Positions 34,718-47,500 of a DNA stretch of 64,000 bases are shown piece after piece. Origin of the DNA: Mytilus galloprovincialis (lineage: Eukaryota > Mollusca > Bivalvia > Mytilida > Mytilidae). How positions within the stretch are numbered: position 1 is the first letter of the stretch; every line of letters starts with the position of its first letter. The translations under genes were made by a program, and so were the position numbers. The notes under the pieces are model-generated. The model did no database searches, was not told the origin of the DNA, and worked only from the letters and a program-made list of their open reading frames with translations. The stretch covers positions 92,771,743 to 92,835,742 of the forward strand of contig NC_134839.1 of assembly GCF_965363235.1 (NCBI RefSeq), in the 5' to 3' direction.

Positions 34718-35501
34718 ATGAGTCGTTTTGCATCGTTATATCCATCATCACAACGTTCAAAGTCACAATATAGACCACCACTACCTGGACCACGTCCCTT
34801 TAGACCACCGTTTGTAGGACAGCACCAACCTCCCGGTGTATACCAACCAAGAACACCACTTCGTGGTCGTCCCCCGGCACCCCATTTACCACTATCATAT
34901 GGTACCAACTACCCACATCCAAGAGATTCCCTTGGGGAGAAAGGATCCACTTATTTACAAAATCAACAACAAGGGTATAACACTGATGTAGCGTATTCTG
35001 ATCCATACACTCATGGAGAGTATTTTCAGGCAAACCCGAATCATCAAACTGATCCATTCAATCAAGAAAGTTGGGGAACAGAGCAGACAGTATACTCAGA
35101 ATTTGAAGAGCAAGAGTCTGCAAACGCTGAAACAGAACAAAGTGATCTCACCTACAATAATAGTGCAGCAGTTTCCTCTGGTTTTGACGGCCATGTGACT
35201 CCCATTGCTTTCCGCAGGGGCAGAGGGTTCGCTCGTGGCCAGTTACAGGCAAACAGAGGGAGAGATTTCCAGAATAGACAAACAAGTGTCCTTGAAAAAC
35301 AAAAGCAAACAGAATACTTAGATGATGGGACAACAAACCCATATACTTGGAGCAGTCATTCTCATGGGCAGGGACAACACCAGAAAATAAGCAGAGGTTT
35401 ACCAGAAAGGGGTAGGGGATATTACAATCCTGCTAATAGAGGAAGGATAGAGAAAGATTTACCTTCAAGCAGCAGCATTGATGAAAACAAACAGGACAAA
35501 G
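34718..35501 (+). CDS. Exon 1 (phase 1 end)
   Basis: Starts ATG AGT CGT TTT. Pro/Arg-rich at first, then Gln/Tyr/Asn-rich, then two Arg-Gly clusters (RRGRGFARG, about residues 169-177, and [14 protein letters not shown]). Arg-Gly motifs often bind RNA. Donor AAAG|GTATTT at 35501/35502. Read-through gives only a few extra codons before a stop. Confidence 0.85.
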
Positions 35502-38500
35502 GTATTTATAATACAATCTTTGTGTTTTGTACACCATAACTTATAGTTTGGGTTCGTGTTGCTTATTCTTTAGTTTTCTATGTTGTGTCATATGTAGTAT
35601 TGTTTGTCTTTTTCATTTTTAGCCATGACGTCAGTTTATTTTTGATTTATAAGTTTGACTGTCCCTCTTGTATCTTTCGTCCCTCTTATAAAGTGATCAA
35701 CTGTAAGTTTTGGTGTGTTTATATTTGTAGATCATGCATTTTTATACGACCGCAAAAATTGAAAACAAATTTTGGTTGTAAATTGGTACGACGTTGTCGT
35801 CGTCGTCCTCGTTGTTGTCCGAAGACATTTGGTTTTCGCGCTTTAACTTGAGAATACGTAAATACATGTAGAAATCAATGAAATTTAAACACAAGGTTTA
35901 TGACCATAAAAGGAAGGTTGATTTTGGGAGTTTTGGTCCAAACAGTTTAGGAATTCATGGAATTAGGGACCAAAAAGGGCCCAAATGAGTATTTTTCTTG
36001 GTTTTCGCACAATAACTTTAGTATAAGTAAACAGAAATCTATGAAATTTTAACATAAGGTTTATGACCACAAAAGGAAGGTTTGGATTGATTTTGGGAGT
36101 TTTGGTCCCAACAGTTAAGAAATTAGGGGCCAAAAGGGTCCAAACTTTCATCAAAAAATTAATTTTTGGGGTTCTTTGATATGCCAAATCTAACCGTGCA
36201 TTAAGATTCTTAATTTTTGGTCCTGTTTTCAAATTTGTCTACATTAAGGTCCAAAGGGTCCAAAATTAAACTTAGTTTGATTTAAAAAAAATTAAATTCT
36301 TGGGGTTCTTTGATACATGTACATTTGTATGCTGAATCTAAACATGTACTTAGATTTTACATTATTGGCCCAGTTTTCAAGTTGGTCCAAATCGGGGTCC
36401 AAAATTAAACTTGGTTTGATTTCAACAAAAAATGAATACATGTACATGTATATGGGGTTCTTCAATATGCTGAATCTAACCATGTATTTAGATTTTTAAT
36501 ATTTGGGCCCGGTTATCAAATTGGTCCACATTGGAGTCTAAAGGGTCTAAAATTGAACATTATTTGATTTCATCAAAAATTGAATTCTTGGGGTTCTATG
36601 ATATGCTGAATTTAACCATGTATTAAGATTTGGGATAATTGACCGTAATAGAAAAACGTCCAATTTAAAATTTTTAAGTTTTTAAGTTTAAGTTCTTAGA
36701 ACACATTCATTCTGTGTCAGAAACCTATGTTGTGGTTGTGTCAACTATTTAATCACAATCCAAATTCAGAGCTGTATCAAGCTTAAATGTTGTGTCCATA
36801 CTTGCCCCAACTGTTCAGGGTTCGACCTCTGCAGTCGTGTAAAGCTGCGCCCTGTGGAGTATCTGGTTGTACATAACAATGACCATTGTGAGTGTTCTAA
36901 AAATGAATATTGTAGGTACATGTACATTGTAACAATAATATTTATACTCAACTTGTCAGGTCTGCCATTTTAAAGTTTTGTGGAAGTCTGTCAAATTACC
37001 ATAAAAAGACATTGGGGTACATATATATTTGTTCCTGCAATGCAAGGTACATTGTACATGTAGTTGTTCAAAGCAAACATGTTTCAAAGGACACTGCTCT
37101 CTTGTAATATTTTGTATCATATAATTAGTTTTCCACACTATTTTTTTATCATGCTTATATACCAACATGACCAAAAATTAATCAATAGTACAGTTTATGA
37201 TGCCTATATAGCTAGTCCTTGATCTAAAGCTGATCAAATTGAAGGTGCAGGTAAAGAAATAGTTTAGATAAGACTCATTATTAAATATACATTTATTTCC
37301 AATTAATTTTATTTCTTCTGGAGTGATGATTGTTAGCAAAAGTAATGGTTTATTGTCATGATCTACAGAAAAACTGTGTGACTTGTTTATCATATTTATG
37401 CAAAAAAAAAAAATATTCATTTTCTCAAAGTGTAATGCTTGTAATTCCCAATTCAACCATTAGGGATACAGGCATTATCTCTGATTTTTTTTTACCTATG
37501 TATACATGTAGCAGAAGAAAAGTGAGAATGAAAGAATCTGTCTTGCACATGCAATGTTAATATTCATTTTTATTTACAAACAAAATCTGTTTTTTATTTC
37601 AGAGCCAATGACTAAGCAGACTACATTATTATCAAAAGATGGAACTGACAGTTCATCAGCCACACAAGAGTCGAATCAACAAGTAGTTAAAACAAAGACA
37701 ACAGTGCAACATGCCACAGAACCTAAAAACAGTGTGCAAACTTCAGTCTCGGAGACATCAGGACTTCCAGGTCTTTGTACACAGACTAATGTGTCCAACA
37801 AAACTAAACAAGCAACTTCAGAACAATCAACTCAAAAACTAGAAAATCTATCATTAAAAACAGATCAATCAAAGACACCAGTGTCTCAGCCAACTGTCTT
37901 GTCAAGTCCATCTTTTCTGAAAAGCAGTCAATCATCAAGTATAACATCAGTTGTAAAGAGTCCTGCAGTTGTTAGTAGTACCAGTCAGCACAGCTCTGTA
38001 AAGAGTCCTGCAGTTGTTAGTAGTACCAGTCAGCACAGCTCTGTAAAGAGTCCTGCAGTTGTTAGCAGTACCAGTCAAAACAGCTCTGTATCAAAACTAT
38101 CTGTTTCATCAAGTCTTGGTTCCTCTCATGCTCCTCCGACCAGTAGTGTACACACCACCAAGCCTGTCTCATCAAGTCTTGATTTTATTTCCTCTCAAAC
38201 TCCTGTGACCAGTAGTGTACACAACACCAAGCAGTTATCAACCACAGCTACCACTGCTACAAGTACAGCCAACAAAGTCATTACTACGGAGGATCCAGCT
38301 ATGGTGACAGGAAGTGATAAATTAATAGCATCATTTGCACAGAGTTTATTGTCTAGTGTCAAATCAGAAGAATCCATCATAAGGACACCAAAGTATACGT
38401 TACCACCATTTCACCCAAATTCTGCTCTCCTAAGTAGTAGTTTAAGTGCACTTTCATGTAATCAGCAAATTCCAACTAGTTCACCACAGTATAATAACCC

Positions 38501-41500
38501 AAATGGATCACAGAGTTCATTACTACAGAGGAGTCCACGTCAAACACTACCGTCTGTATCACAAAATGTTCAGTCTTCACCTGGACCCCAAAATACACAG
38601 TCTCCAGTCCTGCAATCATTTAAGTCATCGCCTGGACCACAGAATGTGCAGTCTCCGATAAAACATGGATTTCAGTCACCCTCTGTATCAGAAAACAATC
38701 AAAGTACTGTCAGTCGAGGAGAGTTGGATAACAGTGTTTCTCAGTATGAAATAAAAGAAGAAACCCATGAAGAGGCAGAGGAAGAGGATTCAGATGAGGA
38801 AGTTGACACTGGTTTCTGTCAGTACTGTAACATTAACTTTAATAACCCAGATGTAAGTTATACTTAACATAAAGAGGGCCAACTATAATGCCATTGTAAA
38901 TAAAGAATCTGATGATATTGTAAATAAACATTTATTTGTTGGTAACAAACCAAAACAGAGATTTGCTTTTTAAGATAAACCTGCATCGTAGAAAAAAAAT
39001 CTTTTAAGTGGAGCCCCTTTGAGTTCTGGAACAAAAAAGTATGCAAAAAATTATGCGCTTTTGTTCTGAGCATCTTTAAAGGTTTGAGTGCATGTTTGAT
39101 TTGAATTATAATGTATGTTCGTGCTGATCAGTTGTAACAAAACTATCAAATATCAATGAATATAAGGATGATGAATTAAATTAAATTTGGGCTAGTAAAG
39201 ATATATATGTTAGATCTGCAAATTTGCAATTGGAATTTTTTCATGCAAAAATGTAAGCTACATGTAGATGTAAATACATGTACACATGTAGATAGGTGTA
39301 TTATAAGAATATTTTATTTTGCAGTCCTACTGGAAACACACAAGAGGTTTATTACACACACAGAAGCTGATGGATTTTGAGAGAAAAAAGAAAGATGAAG
39401 GAGAAGACTTCTTCAAGACAGAGACAGTAGATGCTGGTAATAGGTTTAAATTCTTATTCATCAAAATAATATTGGCTAGTGAAAAGTAAGATCACTAAAC
39501 TCTAAGGAAAATTCAAAACGGAAAGTGTCAAACAAATGCACAACTGTCATATTCCTGACTTGGTATAGGCAATGCCTTATGTAGAAAATGGTGGATCAAA
39601 CCTGGTTTTACAGCTAGCTAATTCTGTCAGTTATGAGTGGAAAATTTAGTATTACAAAGATGTTATTGGTCATTCTATTATTCAGGGATGATTCTTGATC
39701 ATGGTCACAATGAATAAACCAAAATTTGATGAGAAGCTTTGATTGATGATCATTTAATGAAATATATTTTGTCAATCATCTTTTAAGGATTGGGTCAATA
39801 ATGTAATAATTGTCACATAGCCTATTAGGACTTAGTTTAGTATGCATGCTTTGGTTCAAAAATTCCATAATACTGTAATCATCAGAAACTCCTTTTATAT
39901 GACGTTAATGTATTTGCTAACATAGACAGAAATACTTTATAAATACAGGTCCAAAATATGAAAGGAGAGATCAGCAAGGTAAAAGAATTCTATCAACAGG
40001 AGAAAGACAACAACTCGCAGAAGAAAACAAAAAGTCTTTACATGAGAGACTACAGATGGTTATGAATTCTACTGGTGAGGCTGGAGATGGGGCAGATTAT
40101 GATTTTAATAATGCCAACTGGATGGATGCAGAAGTAGAACTAAAGCCAAAGATACCTGCTTGGGAAAAAGATCTTAATCCTAATGATGTTGGCAAGGAAC
40201 AGTTCCCTGATGAATTCTATTGTGAGGTATAATTATAGATTATCGTTGATCATCTCAACGAGATTGATTTTCTCGCTTGAGCTGGTACAGCGAAAGTGAG
40301 AAAAGCAATCGAGTTGAGATGACCAATGATAATCTGTTTATCGCTATTTTACCTATGACGACGTTGTCAATTTCGTTAGCAACGCCACGTGGCCTCCTTA
40401 GTTTCTAGCGATAATTTTTCCATCTCAAGCAAGAAGCATGATATGAAAATTATCACAAAAAAAGATCAAAAGAAAAATGCACAAAATATTTATTTTGGGA
40501 CAAATAAGTCACAGCTCTCTCTATAGGAAACAATTTATTATGGAGAGTTGAATTGCCCATATTGACTGCGTGAGATTTAAAATCCACCAGCTATTGGTTT
40601 TTTTTATAGTAATAAAAATGAGGAAATGTGTTGTATTGAAGGCCGTACATTGACCTATAATGGTTTACTTTTTTTTAAATTGTTAGTTGGATGGAGAGTT
40701 GTCTCATTGGCACTCACACCACATCTTCCTATATCTATAATTGCCTATTAGACAACTCTAGCTCTACACCAGAGATCAAATGACATAGAAGTTCACAATT
40801 ATAGGTCACTGTACTGCCTTTAACAATGAGCAAACTTGAACCACACACATTACAACAATGAGCAAACCCAAAATACACACATGACAAATGTAAAACCATT
40901 CAAATGATAAAACTATCAGCCTGATTTATGTACAAAACAAATCAACGAAAAACAGTCTAATAGTTGTTTGTGCTGATGGAAACTGCAAAATTCCAAGTAT
41001 AATATTAATGTATTTACAAATGTTTGTCTGCCATTTCAATTTCTTCTTTCACCAACTATTACAGGGATTTCAAAGAAAATCTGTTGCAAAAACTATGAAA
41101 TTATTGTCATTAGTATTATGACATTTTTGGTATAGTAGTGTCCAAAGCCACAATATATATATATATATATTATAGGTTTGTGATGTTAGATGTACTGGAT
41201 CTGTAACCTTCAAGATGCATGTTGAGGGGAACAAGCACAAAACGGTATGCATAAGTTTTAAAAAATATTTATGGACTGTATGTGATAAAAGTCGTTTGTT
41301 CATAATAGTTCAAAGGTTTTTTTTTAAATGTACTTTTAAATGTACTATACATCTTCTTAAGTATAAAATCAGGATCATTTTGAATAAGTATTGATGACAT
41401 TTTCTTATAATTCTAAAATGATTGCATATCTAAAAATATTTTAATCTGATTGTTTACTATTTTAACACTTTGATAGACTTTTTTTGCTGAAACTACTTTC

Positions 41501-44500
41501 AAAACCTATGTTTGAGTTTCACTGTGATACACTTCAAAAGAATTGTTGGGTTACAAAAAAGTTTACATTAAAAGTAAAAATGAGAAATGTTTTCATGAAA
41601 AACTAAAAAACATTTTTTTTTAAATGTGTTTGATGTTTAAACTAGGTAACTATTTCAGAATGTCAGTTTTTGTAAGATCTGATAGTCTCACCAATTACAT
41701 GTACATGTGTCTACAATTAAGATTAAAAAGATGACTTCATAAATTCAAATTTCTAATTAGGGACCAAAAAAGGGGCCCAAAAGAATCTCTCTGAAATTAA
41801 ACCACAAGTTTCCATACCATGAAGGGATGGTTAGTATTGACTTTGGGGGGTTATGGCTCAAAATGTTTCGGAATTAGGGGTATAAAAGGGGAAAAACTAG
41901 GTATTTCTGGTCAATGGACAATTAAGACAATTTAAAAGCAGTGTAGGGGAGGTAATTCTAAAATATTTAACATACAATGTTGGGTATGTTTGGATCTACC
42001 TCCCTTGCACTACTTGTAAATTATGCATAAAGAAATGTCAGGTTTTGGACTTATTGTAAAAACAAGAAGGGGAAGGGGGGGGGGGGGGGGCAGTTGTTTT
42101 CAATTTTTTTTTTTTCAAATTTCTCAAATTCTATATTTTTGAAAAGTTAATAGAAGACATTTTTAATTGCACAATATGGGGAATAGATTTGTAAGATCTT
42201 GACATTTGTTTTGTGTCAGAAACTCATATTATGTCAAAAATTTGATCGCAATCAAAATTCAGAGCTGTATCAAGCTTGAATGTTGTGTCCATACTTCTCC
42301 CAACTGTTCAGGGTTCGACTTCTGCGGTCGTATAAAGCTGTGCCCTGCGGAGCACTTGGTTTTACTAGTCCTAAAAAAATTTTATATTAGGAAAATCCCT
42401 GAATCATTGGTTCAATAAGGTTTAAGTCCCATAATTAACAAGATAAGTACCAAGACTTGCAGATTGTTAAAGAATGTCTGATTAGCAATCTCTTACTGAT
42501 ATTAACCAATGCACCTTAGGACAGGAGGCCTTTAAGTTGATACTGGAAATGTTGCAAATGACACTGATGAAATTGGTTATTCTATAATAAAATTTATATA
42601 ATAAACAATATTTATCAGTCTAATTACTACAGTTGTATTTCTTTCAACAAATTTGAGGTAGAAATTATTGTGATCACTTCAAACCTTCGGAATTTTATTC
42701 TGGTGAAAGTTCTTCCATGTTTGAATTTTCATCAATATATATCCATTCTGTTGTATGTTATGGAGTTTGTCCTTATCAACCAGATTAATTTTCTCACTTG
42801 AGTCGGTACAGTGAAAGTGAGAAAAGCAGTTTGAGTTGAGATGACCTTTGATAAACTGTATCTGTTTATTGCTATTTTACCTATGACGACATTGTAGCAT
42901 TTAATGACAACGGCACTTGCACCCTTAGTTTCTAGCAATAATTTTTCATATCACTCTACTGTGTTGAGAAGGAAATTATCAGTCAGTAAAAGCAAATGAA
43001 TTTTTTTGTAAAATAGCAATAATATATGAAATACAAATTTTAAGGTATAGATTATCCTTTACAGTGCAATTAATACAATGTCAGATTATTGTAATTGCAT
43101 TATTTTTCGCAATTCTTTTGATAAATTTTATCGTATATAAACAGCTTGAGTTTTCTGCTGCAAACTAATTGATGTTTGTTCAATTTTATTTTTAAAATTT
43201 ATTATCAATTTTGAACAAGTACAAAAAATTAATATAAGAAATTCAATGAAAATTTTTATGTGAAAGTAATCAAAAAAGATGAGTATGAATTTGATAATGA
43301 AAAAAAAATAAAATTTTGTCATTGGAAGTCTGCTCTAAATATCGCACTGCATTGATTACTCTCACCAATGGTTGGTCGTAAACTAATGAGATCAACCATT
43401 TGTGACAGAGTACATCAGTTACTCTTTTTGGAGATTAGTGGTTTTAACTGAGATCTACCAATATGTAAGAGTACCGACGGTCCGTACTCTTCAGATTTGA
43501 AGATTGATGATTTTCTCTAAGATCTTCCAATCTGTTAGAGTATATAAGGTACTGGTGCTCTAACTGTAGGTTGGGTTTTCAAAGAAATCAGCCATTCTGT
43601 GATTGAGTAATTCAGATACTCTAACTGATTGACTGGTGGTTTTCACTCAGGTCCACCATTCTGCAAAAGAGTCAATCAGTTACTCTTATTAAAGACTGGT
43701 GTTTTTTCACTGAGGTCTGCCAGTCTATGTAAAAGTAAATCAGTTATTCTCACTAAAGATTGATGGACCTTGATGAGATCTGCCAGTTTGTCAAAGTGTA
43801 AACTATATACTCTTATTGAAGATAAGTAGCTTTCACTGAGACCTGCTGGTCTGTGAAAGAGTAAATTAAATGCCAGTTCTCTTATTGAGGAATAGTGGTT
43901 CTACTCAGACCTGCCGGTCTGTGAAAGTGTAAATTATATACCAATGCCTTTATTGAAGATTTGTTATTTTCACTGAGATCTACCAGTCTATGGAAGATTT
44001 GATCGGTTATTCTTAATGATGATTTCCACTGAACTTAACAAGTCTGTGATATATAGTACTGTAATTTAGAAATAATGGCGTAATTTTTCATTGCAATTTA
44101 AAAAAAATGGACTATGAGATTAATTACTGCGATTATTAAAAACTATTAATTTTAGATTTTTGATGATGTTAACTAACTTACGTCATTTCAAAGACACTTC
44201 CTTTATACTTAAACAGAACAGAAATGTATTTGCTGACAATTGATAAAGGTTTAAAAAAAAAATATGAAAGAAAGAAACTTCATGGTTACATTAATGTAGC
44301 CAGAAATTAACATTTGTGACAATTAATAAATACTTTTCAATGTTGGTACAAATACTGACAGAAAACTGAAAATTACTGGTGATTATATTGTACATAGCTG
44401 TTGACTTTAATTGTATTAACTTTATTGCTAAGTTAATTTTTGTGCAAGTTAATGTCGTAAGAGAAATAAACCTGAAATTTAGAAAAAGAGAATTATTTGA

Positions 44501-47500
44501 AAAAATAATGTCATTACAAGTTTTTATGAATAGATAGATTATGTCCACCATACCTAAAAACGGATAGATTATGGTTAAAGTGAGAAATTATCAACCACTA
44601 CAAGAATTGAATTAATTCATCTTGCATGATTTTCACATAGATTTGAAACAAAAAAATGCATACTTAAAGTATAAAGTTCTGAAAATTAAAATACAATGTA
44701 TATAATTATATAAAATCTGAAAATCTGAAAAATTGTGCTAATTTATACATTTTGTGACTATATATTCCAAAATGAGATTGGCACAATTTAAAATTGAACG
44801 GTTCGCGTCATTAAGCAGAGAAACGATGTGAAAGGTGAGAAATGTATGTTAATTGTGATTGGTCAGTTATGATAACCAGTTAAAATGGGACATTAATAGA
44901 AATTTTGTCTTTTGAAGTTAAATTTGTGTATTGACAAAAGTATATGACAATAGCTATATAATTTCCCTCACCAATTTTTAATTTTGCTGCATTTCATTGA
45001 CAATAGAAACTTTCTGTCGATATTCGTTGTGTGATATTTCTTAAGATAAATTTATTTTGTATGGCAGTAACTGTTATTTGAATTTTTTCACTCATACAAC
45101 TTTAAAAGAGGCCTTAACATTATAAGTTTGATCTTGTATAAATTAATAGTTTGTTTAGATTAAAATTAAGATGCATAGTAATTGGTACTCATAGAAGGAC
45201 ATGCAAATTGGAAATGGAAATTGAAAGTGCTTGCAACTTTAACTGACTGTTTCACTAAACTAGAATAGAAAGTGTAGAGTATTTTTTCTGATGATTAGAA
45301 ATTTAATGAAGAAACATTTAAACAAAACAGGAAATTTACCTTTTGTTCCATTTTGTATCTTTTCAGAAAGTTGACAAAGGTAATATACAGACTATGGTAA
45401 CAGATATTATAAACAGGACAGATATGGAACTGTGTTGAAATAAGAAATTATGAAGAAGTCTTCATTTCAATTGATATTCTCTAGCAGGAACTATTAAATG
45501 TTGTGTATTGTGTAACTGTTTGAAACTTGGAACAAAAAAGAAATCGCTTAGGAATCTCTACATTTATAAAATGAGTTGGATATTAATTTTTCTTGTTGAC
45601 AGACAATATTCCATGTCAAAGATCATTGACATACAAATTATTTTAAATCATATTAAAAAAGAAAAGAATATGCTGAATTTTACTTATGCTTTAGTTATTT
45701 TTGGTATGAATTACTTGTTTATAAATTTAAAGGAAGAAAATTTTCATTATTTGTCCTTCAGAAGAATACCAGTGTTTTTCTCTAGAAACTCTAATTGGTC
45801 TATCATATATAGAGACTCTAGAAAGAATACTGTTTCTGGAGAAAACAATGAAAATTTTCATATTTATTGATATCATGTGCCAATTGCAATACCAACAGAA
45901 ACAAGATGTGAACATAATATTGAAAACATAATACCCTAATGTTAAACATTGAAGATTGTATGATATATCTTTCTGTTATATTTTTAGCTGTTAGTGGGAA
46001 GACAACTTCTCTTACTGCAGTCAACATCAAACTTGTTCCATGTGACAGACCAGCTAAGATCACAAAAACCTTTGAGAATATGCCTGAGCCATTGATAGGT
46101 AAAGTTAATTGGTCTCTTATTAATTACTCATCACAGTCATGAAATGAACATATAAGCTATTGAATATGCAATTGTACCATATTTGGCAGTGTATTGTACA
46201 CAATAATGTATAATCCGCACCCCTTTTCATCCCCTCAAAATATTGAAAAAAAGAATGAATGAAATAAAATAAAATAAAGGTCTGGAATAAACATTATTGA
46301 AGAAAAAAGATATTTAGAAATAAACAACCAAAAAACATCTATAGTTGTGTATAATCTGCACCCCTTGTACCAACTACATATTTTGGGTAAAAAAGTACTG
46401 ACTATACATGACCAAATAGGGTGTTTACATGCACCACTATATGCAGATTGTTTTAAAAGCAGTTGCTATTTCTTCATTTAAGTTTGACCTTGAAATGACA
46501 AAATTGATATATTATTATATGGTTAAATAGAAATATGAGAATTTCCGTATGTTTACATTAGTCTGAAGACTGGTCACATCTGAGATAGGATATAAGTGTG
46601 TGGATCACAACATTCTGGGTATACACGTAATCAAACAAGAAACCTTCTAGTCTTTTTATTATTGTAAAAAAACATTTCTAAAAGTTTCCTCATTTCGTTC
46701 ATTTGTCAGAATTTTTCCTACCAGACGTTAAAATCTCTAGATCCAATACAAGGCTATCTGGTTACTATCAAAGATCCAATACAAAGTCATTTGGTTACCA
46801 CCAAAGATCCAATACAAGGTCATTTGGTTACCATCAAAGACCCAATACAAGGTCATTTGGTTACCATCAAAGATCCAATACAAGGTCATTTGGTTACCAT
46901 TAAAGATCCAATACAAGGTCATTTGGTTACCACCAAAGATCCAATACAACGTCATTTGGTTACCTTTCAAGATCCAATGCAAGGTCATTTGGTTACCATT
47001 TAAGATCCAATGCAAGGTCTTTTGGTTACCACCGAAGATCCAATACAACATTATTTGGTTACCATCAAAGATCCAATACAAGGTCATTAGGTTACCATCT
47101 AAGATCCAATACAAGGTCATTTGGTTACCACCAAAGATCCAATACAAGGTCATTAGGTTACCATCTAAGATCCAATACAAGGTCATTTGGTTACCACCAA
47201 AGATCCAATACAAGGTCATTTGGTTACCATCTAAGATCCAATACAAGGTCATTTGGTTACCACCAAGGATCCAATACAATGTCATTTGATTACCTCCAAA
47301 GATCCAATACAAGGTCATTTGGTTACCATCTAAGATCCAATACAAGGTCATTTGGTTACCATCAAAGACCCAATACAAGGTCATTTGGTTACCATCTAAG
47401 ACTAATCCTAAGAAAATGATGTAAATTTGTGAGTGAAATTAGTACAGAATTTTGGTTTCTTGGTTATATCATTATTGAAGGTATAAAGTCAAGACATGTT

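Noticed and set aside
45508..45870. 120-residue frame in intron 6
   Set aside because: AT-driven composition, no motif, lies between well-supported exons of a gene on the same strand.
46737..47384. 215-residue minus-strand frame of 11-residue repeats
   Set aside because: Produced by a 33-bp minisatellite inside intron 7; no promoter or splice context.
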